A DNA stretch of 13,511 bases, from the NCBI GenBank assembly GCA_002336405.1, contig DDEJ01000152.1, positions 1 through 13,511 on the forward strand, given 5' to 3'. Under the pieces are notes generated by a model that was not told where the DNA came from, did not search any database, and saw only the letters and a program-made list of their open reading frames with translations. Shown here in pieces: positions 1 to 6,856 of this stretch. A program made the translations under genes and the position numbers. This DNA comes from Rhodobacteraceae bacterium UBA1957. Lineage in GTDB: Bacteria; Pseudomonadota; Alphaproteobacteria; Rhodobacterales; Rhodobacteraceae. The first letter of the stretch is position 1. Each line of letters opens with the position of its first letter.

Positions 1-2
1 TT

Positions 3-407
3 CCTGATCTTCTCAATCAAATCCCAGCCGACGAAGACCTCGGCAGCGTCACTGCAGATAGCGCATTCGACACGCGCAAATGTCATGATGCGATTGCAGC
101 TCGAAATTCCCATGCCGTCATTCCACCGCGCAAGAATGCAAAGTTCTGGAAAGTGGACACACCAGGTGCCATTGCGCGAAACGAAGCTGTGCGATCCTCA
201 AAATATCTGGGACGTGCATTGTGACGACACCTGACCGGATATCACCGCAGAAGTCGCGTCGAAACTAAGATGCATTGTTTGAAATTGCTTGGTCAGCGCC
301 TCTCAGCTCGGGACTTCGATCGGCAGGTTGCCGAGATCCAGATCCGGGCCGCCATCCATAATGGCTTCACAGCACTTGGCATTCCGAAAACAGTGGCCGC
401 AGCATAA
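3..407 (+). pseudogene. IS5-family transposase, C-terminal part, interrupted by a stop codon
   Basis: One reading frame from position 3 to the TAA at 405-407 encodes the C-terminal part of an IS5-type DDE transposase. Recognisable pieces are TADSAFDTR, which holds the second catalytic Asp, then HAVIPPRKNAK, NEAVRSSKYLGRAL, and GYHRRSRVETKMHC, which holds the catalytic Glu, followed by ARDFDRQVAEIQIR and TALGIP near the end. An in-frame TGA at 222-224 falls where relatives have Trp (GRALW), so the Glu-bearing end would not be translated. The frame is otherwise unbroken, which fits a recent single-base nonsense change. The N-terminal half lies outside the window, so its state is unknown. A terminal inverted repeat follows about 40 bases after the final stop. 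Family assignment rests on remembered conserved motifs. Confidence 0.85.
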
Positions 408-446
408 ATCCGTCTGGTGTAGGGGGAATTCTAGCATTCACTCGAA

Positions 447-464
447 TTGTGCAACAAAGCCCCC
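447..464. repeat. Probable right terminal inverted repeat of the IS5-family element
   Basis: The sequence TTGTGCAACAAAGCCCC begins about 40 bases after the transposase stop. Read on the other strand it is GGGGCTTTGTTGCACAA, the sort of end known for many IS5-group elements of Proteobacteria. It marks the likely outer boundary of the insertion, leaving only about 30 bases between the element and the stop codon of the DeoR-family gene. The left end is outside the window, so the target-site duplication cannot be checked. Confidence 0.65.
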
Positions 465-495
465 AAACTGGTTGATACAGAATTTTGGTGTAAGT

Positions 496-1266
496 CTACC
501 GGTGTTGAGGCTCGGCAATGCGTTGATCAATCCCCTGCAACAAGGCGTTGAATTGCTCTGGCGGGTGGCGATCTGATATTAAAATATCGTTGGCTTTTAG
601 CGGTGGTTGCCGCAGGGCAGGGCGACGATCCTGTGGTAAAAACTTTGAGTGATCCACCGCCATAATAGTACATTGTGCATTTTTAAGCATTGCACTTGCA
701 ATATCTACTTCACATTGTTCATGGACCAAAAAGCCTTTATTGGCATCCACCATCGAGGCTGAAAGCACGACGTAATCAACCAGCATTCGTTCGATTACGT
801 CAAAAGCTGAGCGGTCGAAGGCGGCACCGTCGTGATCGCGCAGTTGAGTTCCGGCCATAGAGACCTTATTTCCGGGAATAATCGCCAGTGTACTGGCGAC
901 AAACGCCGAGTTCGTGACAACTGATAATTTCTTTCGCGTCCGAAGAGCCAGCGCGATAAAGCCTGAGGTCGACCCCGTGTCGATTGCGATGCTGGATCCG
1001 TCTTCAATGATCTCGACGGCCTTTCTGGCGATCGCCACCTTGGCGTCACGGTTCAGGTTCATCCGGGCCAAAAACGGCGGGTCTGACGCAACACGGTTCG
1101 AAACTAATGCGCCATGGACTTTGGTCAGCTCGCCACTTTCGACCAATGGCAGTGACACCCGGCGGATGGTTTGACCAGAGACCCCCAGTATTTGTGACAG
1201 TTCGACCACTGATACAGTCCCCCGCATGTCAACAGCGTGTAAAATACGGTCTTTATGCTTTGACAT
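496..1266 (-). CDS. DeoR-family transcriptional regulator
   Basis: This 256-residue protein has the normal DeoR-family length and layout. Residues 5-56 form the N-terminal winged helix-turn-helix, with VVELSQILGVSGQTIRR and a KVHGAL wing. Residues about 73-230 form the DeoR C-terminal sensor domain, with IAIDTGST at 94-100, VVTNS at 116-120 and AVDHSKF at 203-209. Such regulators usually sense phosphorylated small metabolites through the C-terminal domain. The recognition helix is atypical: the family usually has TIRRD, whereas here residue 37 is Val (TIRRV). The ATG start is supported by AGGGA about eight bases upstream. The gene is divergent from the first dehydrogenase, and the intergenic region carries an operator-like array, so it probably regulates itself and the catabolic genes. 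The family call is firm; the effector and regulon are inference. Confidence 0.9.
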   Translation of the reverse strand: MSKHKDRILHAVDMRGTVSVVELSQILGVSGQTIRRVSLPLVESGELTKVHGALVSNRVASDPPFLARMNLNRDAKVAIARKAVEIIEDGSSIAIDTGSTSGFIALALRTRKKLSVVTNSAFVASTLAIIPGNKVSMAGTQLRDHDGAAFDRSAFDVIERMLVDYVVLSASMVDANKGFLVHEQCEVDIASAMLKNAQCTIMAVDHSKFLPQDRRPALRQPPLKANDILISDRHPPEQFNALLQGIDQRIAEPQHR

Positions 1267-1320
1267 AATTTGTCCCTAATTTGCGACGGGCGTTGGATGC
1301 CTAGGCCGAGCCACACTTAA

Positions 1321-1350
1321 AACATAGCCATTTAATTAGTTAGAGATCAA
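1321..1350 (-). promoter_or_regulatory. Candidate promoter of the DeoR-family gene
   Basis: On the minus strand, TTGATC (1345-1350) and TATGTT (1321-1326) are separated by 18 bases, a plausible -35/-10 pair. Transcription would start about 50 bases before the ATG at 1266. The -35 box overlaps the first TCAACA half-site, which would allow autoregulation. This is a visual match only. Confidence 0.3.
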
Positions 1351-1360
1351 CAAATATCAA
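1332..1360 (+). promoter_or_regulatory. Candidate promoter of the first dehydrogenase operon
   Basis: TTAATT (1332-1337) and TATCAA (1355-1360) are 17 bases apart, a weak -35/-10 pair. Transcription would start near 1367, about 60 bases before the preferred ATG at 1428. The -10 box overlaps the second TCAACA half-site, so a bound regulator would block it. The match to consensus is poor. Confidence 0.22.
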
Positions 1361-1385
1361 CAATTATGTTGAGTATGTGTTGATA
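1345..1385. promoter_or_regulatory. Operator-like array of four TCAACA/TGTTGA half-sites
   Basis: Four half-sites lie in about 40 bases: ATCAACA at 1346-1352 and 1356-1362 on the plus strand, then TGTTGA at 1367-1372 and TGTTGAT at 1378-1384 in inverse orientation. The two forward copies start 10 bases apart and the two inverted copies 11 bases apart, close to one DNA helical turn. The inner pair forms TCAACA-ATTA-TGTTGA. The array sits in the divergent promoter region between the DeoR-family gene and the first dehydrogenase and overlaps candidate promoter elements for both. DeoR-family proteins are known to bind repeated short operators. Assigning this array to the neighbouring regulator is inference. 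Confidence 0.6.
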
Positions 1386-1427
1386 CCCGGTAGTGTCTGG
1401 GCTGAAATCTTCTTGCTAGGCGGCAAT

Positions 1428-3845
1428 ATGGTACAAAATTCAGCGAAGCACTTGATTATTGGTGGTGGTATTATTGGCTGCTCGATCGCATATCACCTGA
1501 GCCGGATGGGCGAGAAAGATGTATGCCTTCTTGAACGCGCCAACCTCACTGAGGGCGCGACTTGGCATGCGGCCGGTCTGGTTGGTCAGCTTCGATCTTC
1601 GCGTAACACCACCCGAATGTTGAAAAAATCGGTCGAGATGTACGACCGTCTGCAGCTGCAAGAAGGTTTGAAGTTTGATTGGAAAAAAACTGGATCCCTG
1701 CGCCTTGCAGCGACTAAGGAACGGATGCTGGAAGCCCGACGCCTGGCGACGATGGCGCGTAGTTTTGATTTGGAAATGCACATAATTAGCCCGTCTGAGG
1801 CCAAACAGCTGTTTCCCTTGATTGAACAAAATGGACTTGAAGGGGCGGCGTTCATTCCTTCAGATGGCTATGTCGATCCTGCGTCTTTGTGTCAGGCGAT
1901 TGCTGGCGCGGCCCGCAAGCAAGGCGTGGATATCCGTCAAAGAGTTGAGGCCCTTGATTTTAACGTCACCAATGGCCGTATCACGTCTGTCGAAACCACC
2001 GAGGGTCGCTGGGATGTGGAAAACGTTATTTTTGCCACTGGCATGTGGAGCCGTGAAATAGCGGCTAAGCTGGGCATTCAAGTGCCCGCATGCGCGGTGG
2101 AACACCAGTACATAGTGACAGAATCTACAGGGGCCGACATTGGACATTATCCCACACTGCGGGACCCCGAGCGTCTGGTGTATTATAAGCCCGACGTGGG
2201 CGGGCGGTTGGTGATCGGGGGCTACGAGGAGGCAACGTTGCCATTTGGTGACACTGGCATTCCCGGGCGTTTTGTCCGGCAACTGTTGCCGGAAAATCTG
2301 GACCGGTTCTTGCCGTTGGCAGAGCTGGCCAGCAAGGTGACGCCTGTGGTGAACGAGGTTGGTATTCGGCAAGTTATTAATGGGCCTATCCCGTATTCCG
2401 CGGATGGCGATTTTGTGATGGGCTGGCAACCGAACTACAAAAACCTGATGATGGCAACTGGATTCCTTTATGGGATCGCAGCCGGTGGTGGTGCGGGTGA
2501 AATGATTGCCGAATGGATCGTCGATGGCCAGCCGTCGCTGGATCTTTGGCCGCTAGATGTGCGGCGCTTTGGGCCGCACCACGGGACCCGCGCCTTCATG
2601 TATCCGCGCGCGGTCGAACATTACGCCCATCACTATAAAATGCGCTATCCTGGGCAAGAGCATGAAACAGTGCGTCAGTTGCGTCTATCGCCTTTGTACC
2701 AGTGTTTGAAAGAGCGGGGGGCTGTCTATGGGTCTAAGAACGGCTGGGAACGCCCACTTTGGTTTGCGCCCGACGGGGTAGAGCCAATCGACCAGCTTGA
2801 TTTTCTTGATCCTGGTTGGAAGAAGTTTGCCGCCGCCGAGCACAGGGCGGTGCGCGAGCGCGTTGCGTTGATTGATCAATCGAGTTTTGCCAAATTTGAA
2901 ATTATTGGCCCCGGTGTCGTGGCGGCGCTGCAAAACCTGTGTGTGTCGGATATGGACAAGCCGGTGGGGGCGATTATTTACACCCAAATGTGCAACGAGA
3001 TCGGTGGAACCGAGGCGGATGTTACGTTTATACGGCTGGCCCGAGATCGGTTTTATCTGGTCACAGGTTCTGGCTTTGGCGTACGTGACAGCGACTGGAT
3101 CAAGCGGCATGTGCCCGAAGATGGTTCGGTTTATCTGGTGGAGGTGACCAGCGGCATGGCTGTGGTCAATATTGTAGGACCCAAATCCCGGGATGTATTG
3201 GCGGCGGTATCTGAAAGTGATGTGTCCAACGGCGCACTGCCGTTTTTGGCAGCGCGCGACATCTTCATCGGCGCCGCACCTGTGCGGGCTGCGCGGATCG
3301 GTTACGTCGGTGAGCGTGGCTATGAGCTGCATATTCCAACCGAATTTGCCGCCCATGTCTATGATAGGTTATGGGCAGCGGGACAGGCGCATGGAATCAC
3401 CAATGTCGGTTACCGTGCGATTGAAAGTCTGCGTCTTGAAAAAGGCTATGTGTATTGGTCGGGAGATATCACGCCAGATTATAGCCCAATTGAAGCCGGC
3501 CTCGGGTTTCGAGTGCATTTGAAATCGAAAGGCGACTTTATGGGTCGTGCCGTATTGGAAGATCAAAAAACCAACGGGGTCGATCGCAAGCTTTGCACGT
3601 TTGTCACTACTGAAAACCTGTCTTTAACCGGTGGCGAGACGATCTTACTCGGGGAGGATGTTGTTTCATTGGCGACCTCAGCCGCGTTTGGGCCCAGCGT
3701 CAGTCAGACCATCATCCGTGGTTATCTTCACAAACAACATTGGGATATCGCAGAATTCACGCTGGAGGTGTTCGGCGAGCTGCACAGGATAACGCAGATA
3801 GATGGGCCGGTTTATGACCCGCAAAACAATGCCTTAAAGGGGTGA
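1428..3845 (+). CDS. FAD- and folate-dependent demethylating dehydrogenase (dimethylglycine/sarcosine dehydrogenase family), copy 1
   Basis: This 805-residue protein has the two-part dimethylglycine/sarcosine dehydrogenase layout. Residues 8-400 form an FAD-dependent oxidoreductase domain with the dinucleotide motif GGGIIG (12-17) and TWHAAGL, whose His47 matches the His that binds FAD covalently in dimethylglycine dehydrogenase. A linker follows, then a GcvT-like aminomethyltransferase domain (about 430-800) with GGTEADVT; Asp531 matches the folate-site Asp of the family. The expected reaction is oxidative N-demethylation in the cytoplasm, with the one-carbon unit passed to tetrahydrofolate. 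The ATG at 1428 is chosen because AGGCGG precedes it and the FAD fold starts directly after it; an in-frame GTG at 1377 lies inside the operator array. The last 80 residues diverge from copy 2. The kinase-like gene starts seven bases downstream. Substrate unknown. Confidence 0.88.
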   Translation: MVQNSAKHLIIGGGIIGCSIAYHLSRMGEKDVCLLERANLTEGATWHAAGLVGQLRSSRNTTRMLKKSVEMYDRLQLQEGLKFDWKKTGSLRLAATKERMLEARRLATMARSFDLEMHIISPSEAKQLFPLIEQNGLEGAAFIPSDGYVDPASLCQAIAGAARKQGVDIRQRVEALDFNVTNGRITSVETTEGRWDVENVIFATGMWSREIAAKLGIQVPACAVEHQYIVTESTGADIGHYPTLRDPERLVYYKPDVGGRLVIGGYEEATLPFGDTGIPGRFVRQLLPENLDRFLPLAELASKVTPVVNEVGIRQVINGPIPYSADGDFVMGWQPNYKNLMMATGFLYGIAAGGGAGEMIAEWIVDGQPSLDLWPLDVRRFGPHHGTRAFMYPRAVEHYAHHYKMRYPGQEHETVRQLRLSPLYQCLKERGAVYGSKNGWERPLWFAPDGVEPIDQLDFLDPGWKKFAAAEHRAVRERVALIDQSSFAKFEIIGPGVVAALQNLCVSDMDKPVGAIIYTQMCNEIGGTEADVTFIRLARDRFYLVTGSGFGVRDSDWIKRHVPEDGSVYLVEVTSGMAVVNIVGPKSRDVLAAVSESDVSNGALPFLAARDIFIGAAPVRAARIGYVGERGYELHIPTEFAAHVYDRLWAAGQAHGITNVGYRAIESLRLEKGYVYWSGDITPDYSPIEAGLGFRVHLKSKGDFMGRAVLEDQKTNGVDRKLCTFVTTENLSLTGGETILLGEDVVSLATSAAFGPSVSQTIIRGYLHKQHWDIAEFTLEVFGELHRITQIDGPVYDPQNNALKG

Positions 3846-3852
3846 GATTCAG

Positions 3853-4779
3853 ATGACGGAATATGCAAATCAAGTCTTGGCAGCGTTGCGTAACGCCGCA
3901 CAGTTTGCCGATGTTGCGACGCCAAACAGCATCACCCGCTTGGGTGGTCTGACCAACCTTGTGCATCGCGTTGATATGACAGGCTGTTCGGTGATCGTTC
4001 GGATTGCGGGTGGTGGCACCGAACAATACATTGATCGCGCGGTCGAGGCGCATAATGCCGATGCCGCGGCCCGCACTGGAGTTTCGCCCGAGGTGCTCTT
4101 TGCCGATCCCGAGACCGGCTTGATGATATCGACAGCGGTTCCAAACATTGAAACAATGACAGCCGAGAATTTCGCATCGCGTGCGGGTTCTGCGGCGCGG
4201 GCAGGTGCCGCATTAGCGAAACTTCATCACTCTGGTGAGGTGTTTAAATTTCACTTTGAGCCGTTTTTAATGATCGAAGGCTATCTCAAAATTTTATCGA
4301 CAAAAGATGTCCAACTGCCGGATGGCTATGATATTGTTGTTGCCGCTGCCGCGCCGATTAAAGAAGTGCTGGCAAAGGCCGATGTTGCTTTGGCACCGTG
4401 TCACTGTGATCCGCTTTGTGAGAACTTTCTAGACGATGGACATCGGATGTGGATCGTTGATTGGGAATACTCTGGCATGAGCGATCCGCTTTGGGATATT
4501 GGGGATTTGTCGGTTGAGGCCGCAATGAATGCGGCACAAGAAGCCGAGCTGCTCACTGCCTATTTTGGCCGCGAGGCGACTGCGGCAGAAATGGGACGGA
4601 TCGTCATTCATAAGGCGATGTGCGATCTTTTATGGACGCTCTGGGGCTTGATTCAGCACGCCGACGAAAACCCTGTAGAAGATTTCTGGGCCTATGCCAC
4701 GGGCCGATTTGAGCGCTGCAAAGCGCTGATGCAAGACGCTTCTTTCCAAAGACATGTGGACGCCGTGCGGCTGGGCTGA
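3853..4779 (+). CDS. Choline-kinase-like phosphotransferase (APH fold), copy 1
   Basis: This 308-residue protein belongs to the choline/ethanolamine kinase branch of the aminoglycoside phosphotransferase fold. The nucleotide loop is GGLTNLVHRV (31-40), with VIVR at 47-50 in the position that usually contacts ATP. The catalytic loop is HCDPLCENF, giving His184, Asp186 and Asn191, and the metal-binding motif is VDWEYSG with Asp203 and Glu205, followed by DPLWDIGDLSVEA. All key acidic residues are present, so it should be active. The loop reads HCD where most relatives, including copy 2 in this window, have HND. Such enzymes move phosphate from ATP to a hydroxyl on a small amine; choline itself is only one option. 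The gene follows dehydrogenase copy 1 by seven bases, so the two are co-transcribed and probably share a pathway. The ribosome site is weak. Confidence 0.85.
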   Translation: MTEYANQVLAALRNAAQFADVATPNSITRLGGLTNLVHRVDMTGCSVIVRIAGGGTEQYIDRAVEAHNADAAARTGVSPEVLFADPETGLMISTAVPNIETMTAENFASRAGSAARAGAALAKLHHSGEVFKFHFEPFLMIEGYLKILSTKDVQLPDGYDIVVAAAAPIKEVLAKADVALAPCHCDPLCENFLDDGHRMWIVDWEYSGMSDPLWDIGDLSVEAAMNAAQEAELLTAYFGREATAAEMGRIVIHKAMCDLLWTLWGLIQHADENPVEDFWAYATGRFERCKALMQDASFQRHVDAVRLG

Positions 4780-4836
4780 GCCTCCATTCCGTGTCAAAAG
4801 AACATCACCTGCCGCTCAAAAATTGTGTGTTGTGGG

Positions 4837-5649
4837 TTAGCTGTTCACCAACTCTATCAGTTGCGCGTGCAAATGTGGGGTCGCGGCCGTTAGCGTGCGC
4901 CCGTCGGACTGCAAAGTCAGCGGCTTGCCCTGCCAATCGGTCATAATCCCACCTGCGGCATCAACCACGGCGCTGACCGGTAGGTAGTCGTAGGGCTTTA
5001 AGTCATAATCAACCACGGCATCAACCAGCCCGCGCGCCACCAACGCATGCGGGTAACAATCTGCTCCAGTACGCCGCAGCTCGGCCGATTGAACCAACCG
5101 CGAAAACACTTGCGGTTCGTGCACTGCCAATTTATCCGCCTCGTTGATGAACAACCGGGCTTTGGCAAGCTTGGTGCAAGCGCTAACCATGATCGGATCG
5201 CCGTTACAGCTGGCACCAAGCCCAACAGCGCCAGAATAAACCTCATTTAAGGCAGGCATACGGATGATACCCAACTGAGGACCATCGGCGTTCACAAACC
5301 CCAAGAGCATGCCAAACAGCGGCAGCCCGGTGATGAAAGACCGCGTCCCGTCAATCGGATCAATAATCCACATATTTATGCCATTGCCGGACCGACCGTA
5401 TTCTTCACCGAAAATGCCATCGTCTGGAAAAGCCTGCCGCAAACCGTCCCGGATGGTTTGTTCGGTTTGAGTGTCGGCAATCGTGACCGGGCTTTGATCT
5501 GCCTTTGTCTCAATAGCAGGGCTGTTGCGAAAATGCGCTAAAGCCACTTTGGCGGCGACCTCAGTGATTGCCGTTGCGGCAATGAGCCGGCTTTTCAAAT
5601 CTGACAGTAACATTCTCACGGCCCATCTGTGGTTTTGCAGGCTAAGCAT
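4837..5649 (-). CDS. Inositol-monophosphatase-family phosphatase (histidinol-phosphatase-like)
   Basis: This 270-residue protein carries the full signature of the Mg-dependent inositol monophosphatase superfamily. It has KADQSPVTIAD (49-59), GEE (81-83), WIIDPIDGT (94-102, metal ligands Asp97 and Asp100) and LKPYDYLP with Asp221 near the end. The GTRSFITGLP stretch and the KPYD form resemble HisN-type histidinol phosphatases, but nothing nearby is a histidine gene, so the name should not be transferred. It should remove phosphate from a small soluble metabolite in the cytoplasm. It is convergent with kinase copy 1 and divergent from the transporter operon. The start is uncertain: ATG at 5649 has GGA six bases upstream, and Met13 (ATG at 5613) gives an N-terminus closer to relatives. 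Its position between two kinase genes suggests it acts on a phosphorylated pathway intermediate, which is inference. Confidence 0.85.
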   Translation of the reverse strand: MLSLQNHRWAVRMLLSDLKSRLIAATAITEVAAKVALAHFRNSPAIETKADQSPVTIADTQTEQTIRDGLRQAFPDDGIFGEEYGRSGNGINMWIIDPIDGTRSFITGLPLFGMLLGFVNADGPQLGIIRMPALNEVYSGAVGLGASCNGDPIMVSACTKLAKARLFINEADKLAVHEPQVFSRLVQSAELRRTGADCYPHALVARGLVDAVVDYDLKPYDYLPVSAVVDAAGGIMTDWQGKPLTLQSDGRTLTAATPHLHAQLIELVNS

Positions 5650-5678
5650 TCTGTATCCAGCGTCAGAAATCTACATAA

Positions 5679-5684
5679 ATTATA
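5679..5684 (-). promoter_or_regulatory. Candidate -10 box for the phosphatase gene
   Basis: The minus strand reads TATAAT, a perfect -10 hexamer, about 30 bases before the ATG at 5649. No good -35 box lies 17-18 bases further upstream; that place is taken by the TGTTG half-site repeat. A promoter with a poor -35 next to a regulator site would fit regulated expression. This is a visual match only. Confidence 0.4.
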
Positions 5685-5690
5685 AAATAT

Positions 5691-5707
5691 TGTTGTTTTT
5701 TGTTGAT
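5691..5707. promoter_or_regulatory. Second operator-like site, TGTTG repeated at 10 bp
   Basis: TGTTGT at 5691-5696 and TGTTGAT at 5701-5707 start exactly 10 bases apart, matching the half-site and helical spacing of the array at 1345-1385. A further inverted copy, GATCAACA at 5787-5794, lies just before the ribosome site of the binding-protein gene. The site lies between the divergent phosphatase and transporter genes. The repeat of motif and spacing in the only other divergent intergenic region of the cluster suggests one regulator serves both. The binding protein is not proven. Confidence 0.5.
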
Positions 5708-5809
5708 TTAAACACGAAATGCTGCTGGACTGTCGCTATTAGATTCACCGGTGGTCAGTCTACGAATCGAAAACGCTGAGGCGGTGGATCAACATTAGGG
5801 AGTGAATCT

Positions 5810-6742
5810 ATGAAATATCGTTCTGTAGCAGCCGCTGCATTGATGGTCGCCACACCGGCGTTGGCGCAAGAATCCAATGATCCGATTAAGCTGACGCTGC
5901 ACGACTGGTCCGGCCAATTGATTACAACCACGCTGATGGGCGAAGTGCTCAAAGAAGCAGGATATAATATCGAATACGTCCAGGCTGATTACATTGCGCA
6001 ATTTGCCGGTCTGAAAACCGGCGATCTGCATGTTGCGATGGAGATCTGGGAAACTACCGGCCGCGAAGCTATGGATGAGGCAATCGGCACCGGAAACGTC
6101 GTCAGCTTGGGTGAAACTGGCATGGATGCAATCGAAGAATGGTGGTATCCGGCCTACATGGAAGAGCGGTGCCCGGGTTTACCCAATTGGGAAGCCCTGA
6201 AAGAATGCGCCGAGGCGTTCTCGACGCCCGAAACTGCACCGCTTGGTCGGTATCTTGGTGGTCCGGTGACTTGGGGCGGCTTTGATGATGAGCGCGTCGA
6301 GGCGTTGGAACTTGATTTTGAAGTGATACATGCCGGTACTGATGCTGCGTTGTTTGCGGAACTAGAAGCCGCCTATCAACGGACTGACCCGATCCTTTTA
6401 TGGATTTATTCCCCACATTGGGCCCCGGCAAAATACGACGGCAGCTTTGTCGAGTTTCCAGCGTATTCGGCAGAGTGTTATACAGATCCGTCCGTTGGTC
6501 TCAACCCGGACGCGGCCTATGATTGTGGCAAGCCAACGGGTCCGATCTGGAAGGTGTCTTGGGCAGGTCTGGCCGACAAATGGCCAAACGCTGCAACTGC
6601 GATCAAGAACTTTAGCATCAGCAATGATGCGATGGGCGCGATGGTCACTGATGTCGATTTGAACGGCCAGACCGTTGAGGCCACAGTCGCTGCATGGATG
6701 GCTGCAAACACATCGACCTGGTCTGCTTGGATCGCTAAATAA
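5810..6742 (+). CDS. Glycine-betaine-type ABC transporter substrate-binding protein (OpuAC/ProX-like)
   Basis: This 310-residue secreted protein starts with a classical signal peptide and a likely cleavage after ALA19, releasing a periplasmic protein. The rest matches the OpuAC/ProX fold that binds quaternary ammonium solutes. Aromatic residues that could form the cation cage include Trp33 (HDWSG), Trp80 (EIWETTG), Trp111-Trp112 (EEWWYP), Trp155 (TWGGF), and Trp198, Tyr200 and Trp204 (LLWIYSPHW). Cysteines 121, 133, 223 and 239 could form two disulfides in the periplasm. AGGGAG seven bases before the ATG is a strong ribosome site. It is the first gene of a five-gene transport and catabolism operon. 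Glycine betaine, choline, proline betaine or another N-methylated solute are all possible; the family alone does not decide. Confidence 0.87.
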   Translation: MKYRSVAAAALMVATPALAQESNDPIKLTLHDWSGQLITTTLMGEVLKEAGYNIEYVQADYIAQFAGLKTGDLHVAMEIWETTGREAMDEAIGTGNVVSLGETGMDAIEEWWYPAYMEERCPGLPNWEALKECAEAFSTPETAPLGRYLGGPVTWGGFDDERVEALELDFEVIHAGTDAALFAELEAAYQRTDPILLWIYSPHWAPAKYDGSFVEFPAYSAECYTDPSVGLNPDAAYDCGKPTGPIWKVSWAGLADKWPNAATAIKNFSISNDAMGAMVTDVDLNGQTVEATVAAWMAANTSTWSAWIAK

Positions 6743-6759
6743 CCGTCAAATCACCTGCG

Positions 6760-6783
6760 GCGCGCGCTGGATCTGGCGCGCGC
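6760..6783 (+). other. GC-rich stem-loop between binding-protein and ATPase genes
   Basis: GCGCGCGC at 6760-6767 pairs with GCGCGCGC at 6776-6783 around an eight-base loop, 17 bases after the binding-protein stop. No T-run follows, so it is unlikely to be a full Rho-independent terminator. Hairpins in this place are known to stabilise binding-protein mRNA and lower downstream expression, which would suit an excess of the periplasmic component over the ATPase and permease. Confidence 0.55.
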
Positions 6784-6856
6784 ACACTTATTATAAACCA
6801 CCGTGCCGTTCACCTGTGTGATCACGGCGGTTGGTTGCCGACCACCCGAGGCCCAT

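Noticed and set aside
289..576. Plus-strand 95-codon open frame across the transposase end and the regulator 3' end
   Set aside because: It is out of frame with the recognisable transposase, runs through the terminal repeat and has no family feature.
1377..1427. In-frame GTG start giving a 17-residue extension of dehydrogenase copy 1
   Set aside because: It lies inside the operator array and the extension precedes the point where the FAD fold normally begins; ATG at 1428 has a better ribosome site.
1860..2429. Minus-strand open frame (189 codons) inside dehydrogenase copy 1
   Set aside because: Antisense to conserved FAD-domain coding sequence with no ribosome site or family motif.
2685..3356. 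Long minus-strand open frame (223 codons) inside dehydrogenase copy 1
   Set aside because: It lies wholly antisense to a gene with clear domain motifs and shows no recognisable family feature.
5746..5753. CACCGGTG palindrome upstream of the binding-protein gene
   Set aside because: It is only eight bases, does not extend and does not recur in the other regulatory region.
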